Assembly: GCF_900103985.1 (NCBI RefSeq)
Contig: NZ_FNIE01000019.1
Location: 50,514-114,513, forward strand
Length of the DNA stretch: 64,000 bases
Direction: 5' to 3'
Origin: Actinacidiphila guanduensis
Lineage (GTDB): Bacteria; Actinomycetota; Actinomycetes; Streptomycetales; Streptomycetaceae
Shown: in pieces, positions 43,153-51,850 of the stretch
Position numbering within the stretch: position 1 is the stretch's first letter
How the letters are laid out: each line of letters begins with the position of its first letter
The notes under the pieces: model-generated
What the model saw: only the letters and a program-made list of their open reading frames with translations
Database searches by the model: none
What the model was told of the DNA's origin: nothing
Program-made: the position numbers and the translations under genes

Positions 43153-43572
43153 TCAGGGCGAGGCCGGGTGGGGCTCCTCCGCGGGGAGGGCGAAGGGGGT
43201 GGCGGGGTCGGGGGCCGGGCCCGTGATGGAGAGGTGGATCGTCTCCGTCCTCCCCGCGTTCCAGTTGCGGTGGGGGACGCCGCGGGGGAAGCGGACCAGG
43301 CCGCCGGGGCCGACCTCGCTGCGCTGCCCGGCGACCTCGACCGTCATGGTGCCCGCCAGCACGTAGAAGACCTGCTCGACCACGTGGGTGTGCAGCCCCT
43401 CGGGTGAGCCGCCGCCCGGTGGGGTGCGGATCCAGCCGACGCCCACCGCGTCGGCGCCGTCCGCCCGGTCGAGCAGTCTTTGCACGTAGCGCACGTCGGG
43501 GCCGGCCGCGGCAAGTGCCGCGAAGTCGACCTGGCGCACGTACGGGGAGCGGGGCGCGGAGTCGTCGGTCAA
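43153..43572 (-). CDS. Cupin-domain protein
   Basis: A 139-residue single-domain cupin: DAVGVGWIRTPPGGGSPEGLHTHVVEQVFYVLAGTMTVEVAGQ carries motif 1 (G-x5-HxH-x3/4-E form: GLHTHVVEQ) and GPGGLVRFPRGVPHRNWN motif 2. The His-x-His and Glu are metal ligands, so it may be a small dioxygenase, isomerase or binding protein. The start is taken as TTG 43572, 4 bp after GGAGGA; upstream in-frame codons have no ribosome site. It diverges from the ABC/UbiD operon and shares an intergenic region with two AGTGTCGACACT sites, so it likely belongs to the same pathway. Confidence 0.85.
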   Translation of the reverse strand: MTDDSAPRSPYVRQVDFAALAAAGPDVRYVQRLLDRADGADAVGVGWIRTPPGGGSPEGLHTHVVEQVFYVLAGTMTVEVAGQRSEVGPGGLVRFPRGVPHRNWNAGRTETIHLSITGPAPDPATPFALPAEEPHPASP

Positions 43573-43704
43573 CGTTCCTCCTTCGGCGCCGCGCGGGTGC
43601 GGGCGACGGCGGTGCCGGGGCGCCGCCGGGTGTGCCGCCCTCGCGCGGCGAACTGTCGCGGAATCGGGCCTGACGCATGCAGCATGCCGTTCCGCCCTCA
43701 TGAA

Positions 43705-43790
43705 GTGTCGACACCTCGCCCCGAATTTTTTCGCTTGCCGACGTCTGGACACGGCGTTTACCCCACTGCTTGAATCCGAGTGTCGACACT
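43705..43790. promoter_or_regulatory. Two AGTGTCGACACT operators between the cupin gene and the ABC/UbiD operon
   Basis: GTGTCGACAC occurs at 43705-43714 (within AAGTGTCGACACCT) and at 43780-43789 (within the perfect 12-bp palindrome AGTGTCGACACT, 43779-43790). The copies are 75 bp apart, about seven turns, suiting DNA looping. They lie 133 bp upstream of the cupin and 51 bp upstream of the ATPase GTG. GntR/FCD regulators recognise short palindromes of this kind, and two such regulators are encoded in the cluster. Confidence 0.6.
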
Positions 43791-43840
43791 TCGCGGACCG
43801 CACCCGGTGTTCGGCTCCACCTCAAGCAGGAGGTATCCCC

Positions 43841-44680
43841 GTGAACAATCCGCGCCGAAAGCTCGTCGTCGACGATCTGCGGATCGGACACTGGTCGCGC
43901 CGCAGCGGCTCCTTCGCCCTCGCCTGCGACGGCCTGACGTTCGACGTGGCGGAGAACGAGTTCGTCGCCATCGTCGGCCCGAGCGGCTGCGGGAAGACGA
44001 CGTTCCTGACCGCGCTGGCCGGCCTGACCCCGGTGGAGTCCGGCCGACTGGAACTCAACGGCGAGCAGATCACCGGCCCCGCTCCCGACCGCTCGCTCGT
44101 CTTCCAGCAGGCATCGCTGTTCCCCTGGCGCACCGTCGTGGCGAACATCGAGTTCGGCCTCAAGGCCCAGCGCCGGCTGGACGCGAAGGGCAAGGCGCGC
44201 GTGGCCGAACTCGTCGAACTCGTCGGGCTCGCGGGCAAGGAGGAGAGCTACCCGCGCGAGCTGTCCGGCGGCATGAGCCAGCGGGTCAACCTCGCCCGCG
44301 CCCTGGCCACCGACCCCGACCTGCTCCTGCTCGACGAGCCGTTCTCCGCCCTGGACGCCCAGACCCGCGAGCTGATGCAGGAGGAGCTGACCCGGGTCTG
44401 GCAGGCCGACGGCGCCGGCACCGGCAAGACCGCAGTGTTCGTCACGCACGACGTGCCCGAGGCGGTCTTCCTCGCCGACCGCGTGATCGTCTTCTCCCGC
44501 GGGCCCGCCCACCTGGTCGAGGTGGTCGAGGTGGACCTGCCGCGCCCGCGCGGCGCGGGCGTCAAGCGCTCGCCGCGGTTCCAGGAGATCAGCGACCACA
44601 TCCTCAGCCTCGTCATGAGCCAGAACCAGCCCGGTCGGAGGACGGAAGACCATGACAGCAACGCAGCTCTCTCCCGGTAG
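43841..44680 (+). CDS. ABC transporter ATP-binding protein, NitT/TauT type
   Basis: A 279-residue ATPase: Walker A GPSGCGKT (46-53), FQQASLFPW Q-loop, signature LSGGMSQR (141-148), Walker B LLLDEP (162-167), and VTHDVPEAVFLADRV. It is clearly related to the ATPase at 20485 but not a recent copy. The GTG start has an excellent AGGAGGT site. It overlaps the permease gene by 29 bp. First gene of the long catabolic operon; expression is probably governed by the AGTGTCGACACT sites upstream. Confidence 0.94.
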   Translation: MNNPRRKLVVDDLRIGHWSRRSGSFALACDGLTFDVAENEFVAIVGPSGCGKTTFLTALAGLTPVESGRLELNGEQITGPAPDRSLVFQQASLFPWRTVVANIEFGLKAQRRLDAKGKARVAELVELVGLAGKEESYPRELSGGMSQRVNLARALATDPDLLLLDEPFSALDAQTRELMQEELTRVWQADGAGTGKTAVFVTHDVPEAVFLADRVIVFSRGPAHLVEVVEVDLPRPRGAGVKRSPRFQEISDHILSLVMSQNQPGRRTEDHDSNAALSR

Positions 44681-45488
44681 CGTGCGCAAGACCGCGGCCG
44701 GTGCCACCGCGCCCGGGCGCCGCAGGGCCCTCGACCGCTACCTCAACCCGGCGCTCGGCGTGCTCGGTGTCGCCGTGGTGCTGGCCGCCTGGCAGATCTG
44801 CGCCTCCACCGGCGTGGTCGACCCGAAGTTCAGCAGCTCGCCGTCGGGCGCCTTCCGCGCCCTGGTCGACTCCTTCACCTCCGGCGACGTGTGGTCCCCG
44901 CTGGGCTCGACACTGTCCATCGTCGCCTGGGGCATGCTCATCTCGATCGTCGCGGCGATCCCGCTCGGCCTGCTGATCGGCCGCAACCGCGTGCTGTACG
45001 CGCTCACCGACCCGCTGATCAGCATCATGTACTCGGTCCCCTACGTGGTCTTCCTGCCGATGCTCATCTTCTGGTTCGGCATCGGCGCCGACGCCCGCGT
45101 GGTCATCGTGGTGTGGAGCGCGATGTTCCCGCTGCTCATCAACGTCATCGCCGGCGCCCGCAACCTGGAGCAGAGCCACCTGCAGGTCTCCCGGGTCTTC
45201 TGCGCCTCGCGGCTGACGACCCTGCGCTCGGTCGCCTTCCCCGCCACCCTCCCCTACATCCTCGCCGGTGTCCGCCAGGCGGTGGGCCGCGCGCTGATCG
45301 GCGCCATCGTCGCGGAGCTGTTCATGGGCTCGGCGGGCCTGGGCTACGTGGTCCAGCTCAAGACCTCCAACTTCCAGACGGACGACGCCATGGCGGCCAT
45401 CGCGGTGATCGCGATCATCGCCGTCCTGCTCAACCACGGCGTCGCGTACCTGGAGCAGCGGCTGACCTTCTGGTCCCGCACGGACTGA
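44652..45488 (+). CDS. ABC transporter permease, NitT/TauT type
   Basis: A 278-residue integral membrane protein with about six helices after a charged N-terminus. Conserved core: VVFLPMLIFWFGIGADARVVIVVWSAMFPLLINV, then the EAA loop VSRVFCASRLTTLRSVAFPATLPYILAGVRQAVGRALIG that contacts the ATPase. The start overlaps the ATPase end by 29 bp, indicating coupled translation. It pairs with the ATPase and lipoprotein on either side. Confidence 0.94.
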   Translation: MTATQLSPGSVRKTAAGATAPGRRRALDRYLNPALGVLGVAVVLAAWQICASTGVVDPKFSSSPSGAFRALVDSFTSGDVWSPLGSTLSIVAWGMLISIVAAIPLGLLIGRNRVLYALTDPLISIMYSVPYVVFLPMLIFWFGIGADARVVIVVWSAMFPLLINVIAGARNLEQSHLQVSRVFCASRLTTLRSVAFPATLPYILAGVRQAVGRALIGAIVAELFMGSAGLGYVVQLKTSNFQTDDAMAAIAVIAIIAVLLNHGVAYLEQRLTFWSRTD

Positions 45489-45596
45489 CCCTGCGGCCCG
45501 GCCCCGCTCCGGGCCCGTGCCCCGGCCCCGGCCCCGGCTCCCCCACCCGAGTGCCCACCCTCCCCTTTCGTGCGCCACCCCATCCGAGGAACCTCC

Positions 45597-46604
45597 ATGA
45601 GAATCGCCAGAGTCGCCAGACTGGCCCCGCTGCCGGCGGCGGCCGCCCTCGCCCTGCTGATATCGGGCTGCAACGGGACCTCCTCCACCCCGTCGTCCAG
45701 CATGAGCATGAACATCGGGTACACCGCGATCGGCGCGGCCTACTCCGACCTGTACGTCTGCCAGGACCGGGGCGTGTTCAAGAAGAACGGCCTGCACGTC
45801 AAGCTCACGCTGCTCAACAGCAGTTCGCAGCTGGCGGCGGCGCTGGTCAGCAACAGCGTGCAGGTCGGCGCGGGCGCGGCGCGGACCACCGCGCAGGGCA
45901 TCATGAAGGGCCTGGACCTGAAGTACGTGGCGCTGCCCATCTCGCACTACTACCTGGAGATGTGGGGCAAGCCGTCGATCTCGTCGGTGGACGACCTCAA
46001 GGGCCAGAAGATCGGGCTCAGTTCGCCCGGCTCGCTCGGTGACGCCTCGCTGGACGCGCTGCTGGAGCAGAAGGGCTGGAGCGGCAGCGATGTGAAGAAG
46101 ACGTTCCTGAAGAGCACGCCGGCCGAGGTCACCGCGCTGGAGAACGGCGCCGTGTCCGCGATCGTCACCCAGCCGCCGACCGGCACCCAGACCCGGTCCA
46201 AGGGCTTCAAGAAGATCATGGACTTCACCAAGTTCCCGGCCGCCGCCAACGCCTACACGGTCAAGGGCGACTACCTCGCCAAGAACAAGAAGGCCGTCGC
46301 GGCGTTCGTGAAGTCCGAGGCCGAGTGTCTGTCGATCCTGCACCGCGACAAGTCCGCGGCGATCGCCAGCATCATCAAGCACAGCGGCAACAGCGACCGC
46401 TCCCTCGCGGAGTACTCCTACGACTTCTTCGAGCCGCTGTGGGCGAAGACACCGAGCGTGGCGCCGCAGCTCATCGACGACGCCTTCACCCAGGCGGTGG
46501 CGACCTCCGGCGGCAAGAAGCCCGCGGACCCGGCGAAGTACGTCGACAACTCCTTCGTGGACAGCCTGGTGAAGTCCGGATACATCGCCGGCCTGTACAA
46601 GTAG
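45597..46604 (+). CDS. ABC transporter substrate-binding lipoprotein (NMT1-like)
   Basis: A 335-residue lipoprotein: signal peptide with lipobox ISGC (about residue 24), then an NMT1/SsuA-like binding protein (MNIGYTAIGAAYSDLYVCQDRGVFKKNGLHVKLTLL; GQKIGLSSPGSLGDASLDALLEQKGW). It delivers its ligand to the adjacent permease. The ATG at 45597 has GAGGA upstream; the earlier in-frame ATG at 45570 lacks one. The ligand is unknown; the downstream decarboxylase and hydroxylase point to an aromatic carboxylate. Confidence 0.92.
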   Translation: MRIARVARLAPLPAAAALALLISGCNGTSSTPSSSMSMNIGYTAIGAAYSDLYVCQDRGVFKKNGLHVKLTLLNSSSQLAAALVSNSVQVGAGAARTTAQGIMKGLDLKYVALPISHYYLEMWGKPSISSVDDLKGQKIGLSSPGSLGDASLDALLEQKGWSGSDVKKTFLKSTPAEVTALENGAVSAIVTQPPTGTQTRSKGFKKIMDFTKFPAAANAYTVKGDYLAKNKKAVAAFVKSEAECLSILHRDKSAAIASIIKHSGNSDRSLAEYSYDFFEPLWAKTPSVAPQLIDDAFTQAVATSGGKKPADPAKYVDNSFVDSLVKSGYIAGLYK

Positions 46605-46664
46605 TGGGCAACGGACCGCAGTTGGGCTCTGGCGGACCACGGAGACGATGAGGAGGCGGGCCAC

Positions 46665-48122
46665 TTGGGCTCCCTTGAGGATGTCAACGACCTGCGCGAC
46701 TGGCTCGGCCTGGCGCAGGAGATGGGTGAGGTGCGGACCCTTTCCGGCGCCCACTGGGACAAGGAGATCGGCGCAGCGTCGGAGGTCAACTACCGCCTCC
46801 CGTCGCCCCCGGCGCTGCTCTTCGACGCCATCGAGGGCTACGCGCCCGGGCAGCGGGTGCTCACCGCGAGCATGGCCAACGCCCGCAGGCTCGGCATGAC
46901 GCTGCGGCTCGGCACCGACCTGGACGACCGCGGCCTGGTCGAGGCGCTGCGCACCCGGCCGGGCGAGTGGGTGGACAGCGCGCACAAGTACCCGGCGCAG
47001 GAGGTGGATTCGGGGCCGGTGTGCGAGAACGTCGTACGGGCGCCGGACGCCGACCTGCTCGCCTTCCCGGTGCCCAAGTGGCACGAGGCCGACGGCGGCC
47101 GCTACATCGGCACCGGCTGCGCGGTGTTCACCACCGATCCGGACACCGGAGTGCTCAACGCGGGCGCGTACCGCATGCAAGTGCAGAACGGCGGCCGGGC
47201 CGCGAGCATCAACATGGAAGCGGGCAAGCACGGCGCCGCCCACGTACGCGCCTGGTTCGCCCGCGAGGGCCGGGCCCCGGTCACCGTCTCGCTCGGCCAC
47301 GACCCGCTGCTGCTCGTCGTGGCCGGCACCGAAGTACCCACCGGGCTCTCGGAGTTGGAGTACGCGGGTGCGGTGCGGCGGCGCCCGGTGGAGGTGGTGC
47401 GCGGCGAGGTGACCGGGCTTCCGGTGCCCGCGTACAGCGAGATCGTCCTGGAGGGCTGGCTGTACCCGGACCGCAAGGAGCCCGAGGGGCCCTTCGGCGA
47501 GTGGACCGGCTACTACAGCGGCGGCGTCGAGCCGGTCCTCACCATGGACGTCGAGCGCATCTACCACCGCGACGACCCGATCCAGCTCGGTGCCCCTCCC
47601 GGCAAGCCGCCGCACGACTACTCGTACATGCGCAGCGTGATGAAGTCCGCGATGATCCAGGACGCCCTGGTGCGGGCCGGGTTGCCGGGTGTGGAGGGGG
47701 TGTGGGCCCACGAGGTGGGCGGCGGGCGGCAGTTGCTCGCCGTCGCCATCAAGCAGAGCTACGCCGGCCACGCCCGGCAGGCGGGGTACCTCACCTCGCA
47801 GCTGCCGTCCGCGGCCTACATGAACAAGTTCGTCATCGTCGTGGACGCCGATGTGGACCCGCGCAGCCTCAACGACGTGATGTGGGCGGTGTGCACCCGC
47901 ACCGACCCGGCCGAGGACATCGAGACGATGCGCCAGACGTGGGGCAGCCGGGTCGACCCGCTGCGCGCGCCGGGCCTGCCGCCGTTCAACACCCGCGCGG
48001 TGATCGACGCCTGCCGGCCCTGGACCCGGCTCGCCGACTTCCCGCGGGTCGCCGAGTCCGGCCGGGAGCTGCTCGACCACGTGGTGCGCCGCTGGCCGGA
48101 CGTGCTGGGCGGATCGCGGTGA
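46665..48122 (+). CDS. UbiD-family prenyl-FMN-dependent decarboxylase
   Basis: A 485-residue UbiD protein. The catalytic EGPFGE motif is intact (Glu274, Glu279), and AYRMQV (Arg170) holds the likely third catalytic residue. DGGRYIGTGCAVFTTDPDTGVLN aligns with the protein at 18886, but the two differ widely elsewhere. The start is TTG at 46665 after AGGAGG. No ubiX is in this operon, so its prenyl-FMN must come from the UbiX at 18263 or from elsewhere in the genome. It is expected to remove a carboxyl group from an imported or hydroxylated ring. Its stop overlaps the GntR start. Confidence 0.94.
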   Translation: MGSLEDVNDLRDWLGLAQEMGEVRTLSGAHWDKEIGAASEVNYRLPSPPALLFDAIEGYAPGQRVLTASMANARRLGMTLRLGTDLDDRGLVEALRTRPGEWVDSAHKYPAQEVDSGPVCENVVRAPDADLLAFPVPKWHEADGGRYIGTGCAVFTTDPDTGVLNAGAYRMQVQNGGRAASINMEAGKHGAAHVRAWFAREGRAPVTVSLGHDPLLLVVAGTEVPTGLSELEYAGAVRRRPVEVVRGEVTGLPVPAYSEIVLEGWLYPDRKEPEGPFGEWTGYYSGGVEPVLTMDVERIYHRDDPIQLGAPPGKPPHDYSYMRSVMKSAMIQDALVRAGLPGVEGVWAHEVGGGRQLLAVAIKQSYAGHARQAGYLTSQLPSAAYMNKFVIVVDADVDPRSLNDVMWAVCTRTDPAEDIETMRQTWGSRVDPLRAPGLPPFNTRAVIDACRPWTRLADFPRVAESGRELLDHVVRRWPDVLGGSR

Positions 48123-48868
48123 GCACCGACTCCGCCGTGTCGGCCGGCTCCGGGTTCCCCTCGGTCAGCGAGGGGACCCGGCGGCTGGAGCTGATGCGCA
48201 TCCTCAGGCGCGGCACGGCGGAGGCCAGCATCGCCGACGAGATCGCGGTCGCGGTGGCCGCCGACATCATCGAGGGCCGGCTCTCGCCCGGCGACGACGT
48301 CAACTCCGTGGAGCTGGCCCGCACTTTCCGGACCAGCCGCACCCCGGTCCGCGAGGCGCTGGTGGTGCTCCAGCGGGAGGGCTTCGTGGAGCTGGCCGCC
48401 CGGCGCAGGCCGCGGGTGGCCCGGCTGGCGCTGCGGGAGGTGCGCGAGCTGTACAGCCTGCGCGCCTACCTGTACTCGGTGGTCAGCCGCACCGTCGTCC
48501 GGGTCGCCACCGAGGCGGACCTGGAGGTGCTGCGCCGCCATCAGCGGGCGCTTGCGGCGGCGGTCGCGGCGGGCGACGTGGACGCGTACTTCTGGACGAA
48601 TGTGCAGTTCCGCAACGCCGAGGCGGAGATCGCCCGGGACGCCACGATCCGCCGCGTGCTGGACACCCTCGGCCTGCGCGCCCTGCAGCTGCGGCACCTG
48701 AGCCTGTCCCAGCCGGGCCGGCTGCACCCGTCGCTGTCCGACCACGCCCGGCTGCTGCGGGCGTACGAGGACCGCGACGCGAATCTGGCCGCGGCCCTCA
48801 CCCGGTCCCTGGTCCTCTCCGGGCTCGCGGCGGTCGAGCGCTCGGGGTGGACCGGGGAGGAGCCCTGA
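48119..48868 (+). CDS. GntR-family (FCD) transcriptional regulator
   Basis: A 249-residue regulator starting with GTG that overlaps the UbiD stop (GTGA). The GntR winged helix (about 40-108: AVAADIIEGRLSPGDDVNSVELARTFRTSRTPVREALVVLQREGFVELAARRRPRVARL) is followed by an all-helical FCD ligand domain. It is embedded in the catabolic operon and is a clear paralogue of the GntR protein at 54591: both contain LQLRHLSLS and end GLAAVERSGWTG. It is the best candidate to bind the AGTGTCGACACT sites. Confidence 0.93.
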   Translation: MSTDSAVSAGSGFPSVSEGTRRLELMRILRRGTAEASIADEIAVAVAADIIEGRLSPGDDVNSVELARTFRTSRTPVREALVVLQREGFVELAARRRPRVARLALREVRELYSLRAYLYSVVSRTVVRVATEADLEVLRRHQRALAAAVAAGDVDAYFWTNVQFRNAEAEIARDATIRRVLDTLGLRALQLRHLSLSQPGRLHPSLSDHARLLRAYEDRDANLAAALTRSLVLSGLAAVERSGWTGEEP

Positions 48869-48977
48869 GGACACCGGGCCGCGGGGAACGGCAGGCACCG
48901 GGGCCGGCGAGCAGTCCCGTACCCGGGCCCGCATGTGAGCAAGCAACTGGTCGGCACCATCGACACGAAGGACGGCA

Positions 48978-49469
48978 ATGGCGGTTCCCCTGCGATTCCG
49001 GCTCAACCACGAGGACGTGGAGGTCCATCTCGACGACCCCGCGGCGACCCTGCTCGATCTGCTGCGCGGCGGCCTCGGCCTGACCGGCACCAAGTCCGGC
49101 TGCGCCGTCGGGTACTGCGGGGCCTGCACGGTCATCGTGGACGGCGAGGCGGTGCCCGCGTGCCTGCAGATGGCGGGCCTGCTCGACGGCCGCGAGGTCC
49201 GCACCGTCGAGGACCTGTCAGGTCCCGGCGGCCTGGACCCGGTGCAGGAGGCGTTCGTCGCCTGCGCGGGCATGCAGTGCGGCTTCTGCACGCCCGGCCA
49301 CGTGATGGCGGTGCGGGCGCTGCTCGACAAGGAGCCCGACCCGGACGAGGAGCAGCTGCGGCAGACCGTGGACGGCAACTACTGCCGCTGCACCGGCTAC
49401 GTGAAGATCCTGGACTCCGCGCGCGAGGCCGTCGCGCTGGAGCGGGCCCGCGCCGGGGAGGTGCGCTGA
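48978..49469 (+). CDS. Molybdenum hydroxylase small subunit, 2x[2Fe-2S] (CoxS/XDH-like)
   Basis: The 163-residue protein has both iron-sulfur sites of the family: the plant-ferredoxin-type Cys42, Cys47, Cys50, Cys62 and the helical-domain Cys101, Cys104, Cys136, Cys138. It passes electrons from the molybdenum centre to FAD in the three-subunit enzyme. The large and medium subunits follow with stop/start overlaps, giving gene order S-L-M. This ATG has a modest GAAGGAC site; 109 bp separate it from the GntR gene. Confidence 0.95.
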   Translation: MAVPLRFRLNHEDVEVHLDDPAATLLDLLRGGLGLTGTKSGCAVGYCGACTVIVDGEAVPACLQMAGLLDGREVRTVEDLSGPGGLDPVQEAFVACAGMQCGFCTPGHVMAVRALLDKEPDPDEEQLRQTVDGNYCRCTGYVKILDSAREAVALERARAGEVR

Positions 49470-51850
49470 TGTCCACCGCCCACGTCCCCGCCGCCCGTAC
49501 CGCCGGCGCCCCGCAGGCACCGGCGCCCGAACTGCCCCCGGACCGCGCCGTGCTGCCGGCGGTGATCGGCACCGCGGTGCAGCGGGTCGACGCCGTGGAG
49601 AAGGTGACCGGCCGGGCCGCCTACGCCGCCGACGTCCGCCTGCCGCGGATGCTGCACGGCGCCGTCGTCCGCTCGCCGCACGCCCACGCGCGCATCGTGT
49701 CCGTCGACACCTCGCTCGCCGAGCGGCTGCCGGGCGTCCACGCGGTGGTCACCGGCGCGGACACCGCGCGGATCAAGTGGGGCGCCTTCCGCCCCGACCT
49801 CTACCCGCTGGCGCTGGAGAAGGTCCGCTACGTCGGCGACGAAATCGCCGCCGTGGCCGCCGTCGACGTGGAGACCGCGCGGCGGGCGGCCGAGCTGGTC
49901 CGGGTCGAGTACGAGGTGCTGCCCGCCGTCCTCAGCCTGGACGAGGCGCTCGCCGAGGGTGCGCCGCTGGTGCACGATGACGCGGCCGGCAACCTGGCGC
50001 ACGAGTTCTCCTTCGACCGCGGCGGCGCCGACGCGTGGTTCGACCGCAGCGATGTGATCGTGGAGGGCGTCTGGCAGAGCACCCGCCAGTGGCACAGCTC
50101 GATCGAGACGATCGGCTGCACCGCGGAGTGGTCGCAGGACCGGGTCACCTTGTGGGTGAACACTCAGACGCCGTTCCTGGCCCGGCAGCGGTACGCCACC
50201 GCGCTCGGCATGCCGCTGCGGGCGGTGCGCGTGGTGCAGACCGAGGTGGGCGGCGGTTTCGGCGGCAAGTCGGGCGACGACAACACCTCGGTGATCTGTG
50301 CGATCCTCGCCCGCAAGGCGGGCCGCCCGGTGCAGCTGGTCAACACCCGGGAGGAGGAGTTCCTGGCCAGCCGTCCCCGCATCCCGATGCGCTACCACGT
50401 CCGGCTCGGCTTCACCTCCGACGGCCTGGTGACCGCCAAGGACATCGACATGATCGCCGACAACGGCGCCTACACCGGCAAGGCGCAGGCGGTCCTGGGC
50501 GCGGCCACGGTACGGCACGACGCACTCTTCAACTACCGTGCGGTGCGGGCCCGTTCCCGCCTCGTCTACACCAATCTGGTGCCCACCGGCGCCTTCCGCG
50601 GCTTCGGCAACCCCTCCGCGGACTGGGCCGTCGGCCAGGCGTGGGACCTCGCGGCCACCCGGCTGGGCATCGAACCGCCCGACCTGTTCCTGCTCAACGC
50701 GGTGGAGGCCGGCAGCGTCTCCCCGCACAACCACCGGATCGGCAGCTGCGAGCTCAAGCAGTGCATCCGCCGCGCCGCCAAGGCCATCGGCTGGTACGAG
50801 AAGCGGGCCGCGCCCACGCCCAACCGGGGCCTGGCGATGGGGGTGAGCGTCCACGTCTCGGGCCGGCGCAGCTTCGGCGACTACGACGGCAGTTCGGCGA
50901 TGGTGCGGCTCGCCGAGGACGGCCGGGCCGTCGTCATCGTCGGCGAGGGCGAGATCGGCACCGGCGCCCGCACCACCCTCGCGCAGATCGCCGCCGCCGA
51001 ACTCGGCCTGCCCGTCGCGGACATCACCGTCACCCGACCCGACACCGACCTGACCACCCATGCGCTCGGCGCCCTGGCCAGCCGCGTCACCTACGTGGCG
51101 GGCAACGCGGTCAAGCGCGCCGCCGAGCACGCCTGCGAGCAGCTGCTCGCCGCGGCCGCCCGCCAACTCGACCGGCCCGCCAGCGAGTTGTGGGTCGAGG
51201 ACGGCGTGGTGCACGCACCGCCCGCGGCGGGCGACGACACACCCGTGCAGGTGCCGGTCGGGGTCGTCGTGCGGGCCGAGCTGTACCGGCCGGACGGCCA
51301 GCCGATCGTCGGCATGGGCGCGTTCGACAACCCGTCGGAGTTCCCCGACCAGTCGCGGTTCGGCAATGAGTCCGGCGCGTACAACTTCGTCGCCGAGGCC
51401 GCGGAGGTCGAGGTCGATCCGGCGACCGGCGCGGTCACCGTGCTGGAGCTGGCCGCCGCGGTCGACTGCGGCACCGTCCTCAACCCGCCGCTGGCGCAGG
51501 GCCAGGTGGAGGGCGCCATCGCCCAGGGCCTCGGCATGGCGATCACCGAGCGCTTCGCGTGGGCCGATGGCGCCCCGACCCGGCCGAGCTTCACCGACTA
51601 CAAGCTCCCCACCGCGGGCGTCATGCCCAAGCTGCACGTGGAGTTCGCCGACTCCTACGAGCCGACCGGGCCCTATGGCGCCAAGGGCGTCGGCGAGATC
51701 GCGCTCGACCCGGTCCCCTCGATCGTGGCGAGCGCGGTGGCCGACGCGGTGGGCGTGCGCGTCCACGAACTGCCCATCACCGCCGAGAAGATCTACTGGG
51801 GCATCCACGACCCGGACGGCCGTGCCCGCGAGGAAGGCGAATCGCGATGA
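49469..51850 (+). CDS. Molybdenum hydroxylase large subunit (xanthine dehydrogenase family)
   Basis: The 793-residue molybdopterin subunit has the aldehyde-oxidase/XDH N-terminal a/b-hammerhead domain (residues 45-155: KVTGRAAYAADV, SPHAHARI), the cofactor motif GGGFGGK (261-267), TGAFRGFGNP and the catalytic glutamate Glu743 in GAKGVGE. The active-site loop after GFGG does not show the CoxL AYRCSFR signature, so it is not a CO dehydrogenase. Such enzymes add an oxygen from water to an aromatic or N-heteroaromatic carbon. The unusual first 30 residues are a Pro/Ala-rich tail. No MocA/XdhC maturation gene is present in the cluster. Confidence 0.94.
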   Translation: MSTAHVPAARTAGAPQAPAPELPPDRAVLPAVIGTAVQRVDAVEKVTGRAAYAADVRLPRMLHGAVVRSPHAHARIVSVDTSLAERLPGVHAVVTGADTARIKWGAFRPDLYPLALEKVRYVGDEIAAVAAVDVETARRAAELVRVEYEVLPAVLSLDEALAEGAPLVHDDAAGNLAHEFSFDRGGADAWFDRSDVIVEGVWQSTRQWHSSIETIGCTAEWSQDRVTLWVNTQTPFLARQRYATALGMPLRAVRVVQTEVGGGFGGKSGDDNTSVICAILARKAGRPVQLVNTREEEFLASRPRIPMRYHVRLGFTSDGLVTAKDIDMIADNGAYTGKAQAVLGAATVRHDALFNYRAVRARSRLVYTNLVPTGAFRGFGNPSADWAVGQAWDLAATRLGIEPPDLFLLNAVEAGSVSPHNHRIGSCELKQCIRRAAKAIGWYEKRAAPTPNRGLAMGVSVHVSGRRSFGDYDGSSAMVRLAEDGRAVVIVGEGEIGTGARTTLAQIAAAELGLPVADITVTRPDTDLTTHALGALASRVTYVAGNAVKRAAEHACEQLLAAAARQLDRPASELWVEDGVVHAPPAAGDDTPVQVPVGVVVRAELYRPDGQPIVGMGAFDNPSEFPDQSRFGNESGAYNFVAEAAEVEVDPATGAVTVLELAAAVDCGTVLNPPLAQGQVEGAIAQGLGMAITERFAWADGAPTRPSFTDYKLPTAGVMPKLHVEFADSYEPTGPYGAKGVGEIALDPVPSIVASAVADAVGVRVHELPITAEKIYWGIHDPDGRAREEGESR

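Noticed and set aside
44613..48080. Very long open frame (about 1155 codons) on the minus strand across the ABC/UbiD genes
   Set aside because: It is antisense to four well-supported genes, its translation is His/Arg/Gly/Val-rich with no domain, and such frames are routine in GC-rich DNA.
49469..51850. Large subunit as a form I CO dehydrogenase (CoxL)
   Set aside because: The CoxL active-site signature AYRCSFR is not seen, and the operon context is aromatic catabolism.
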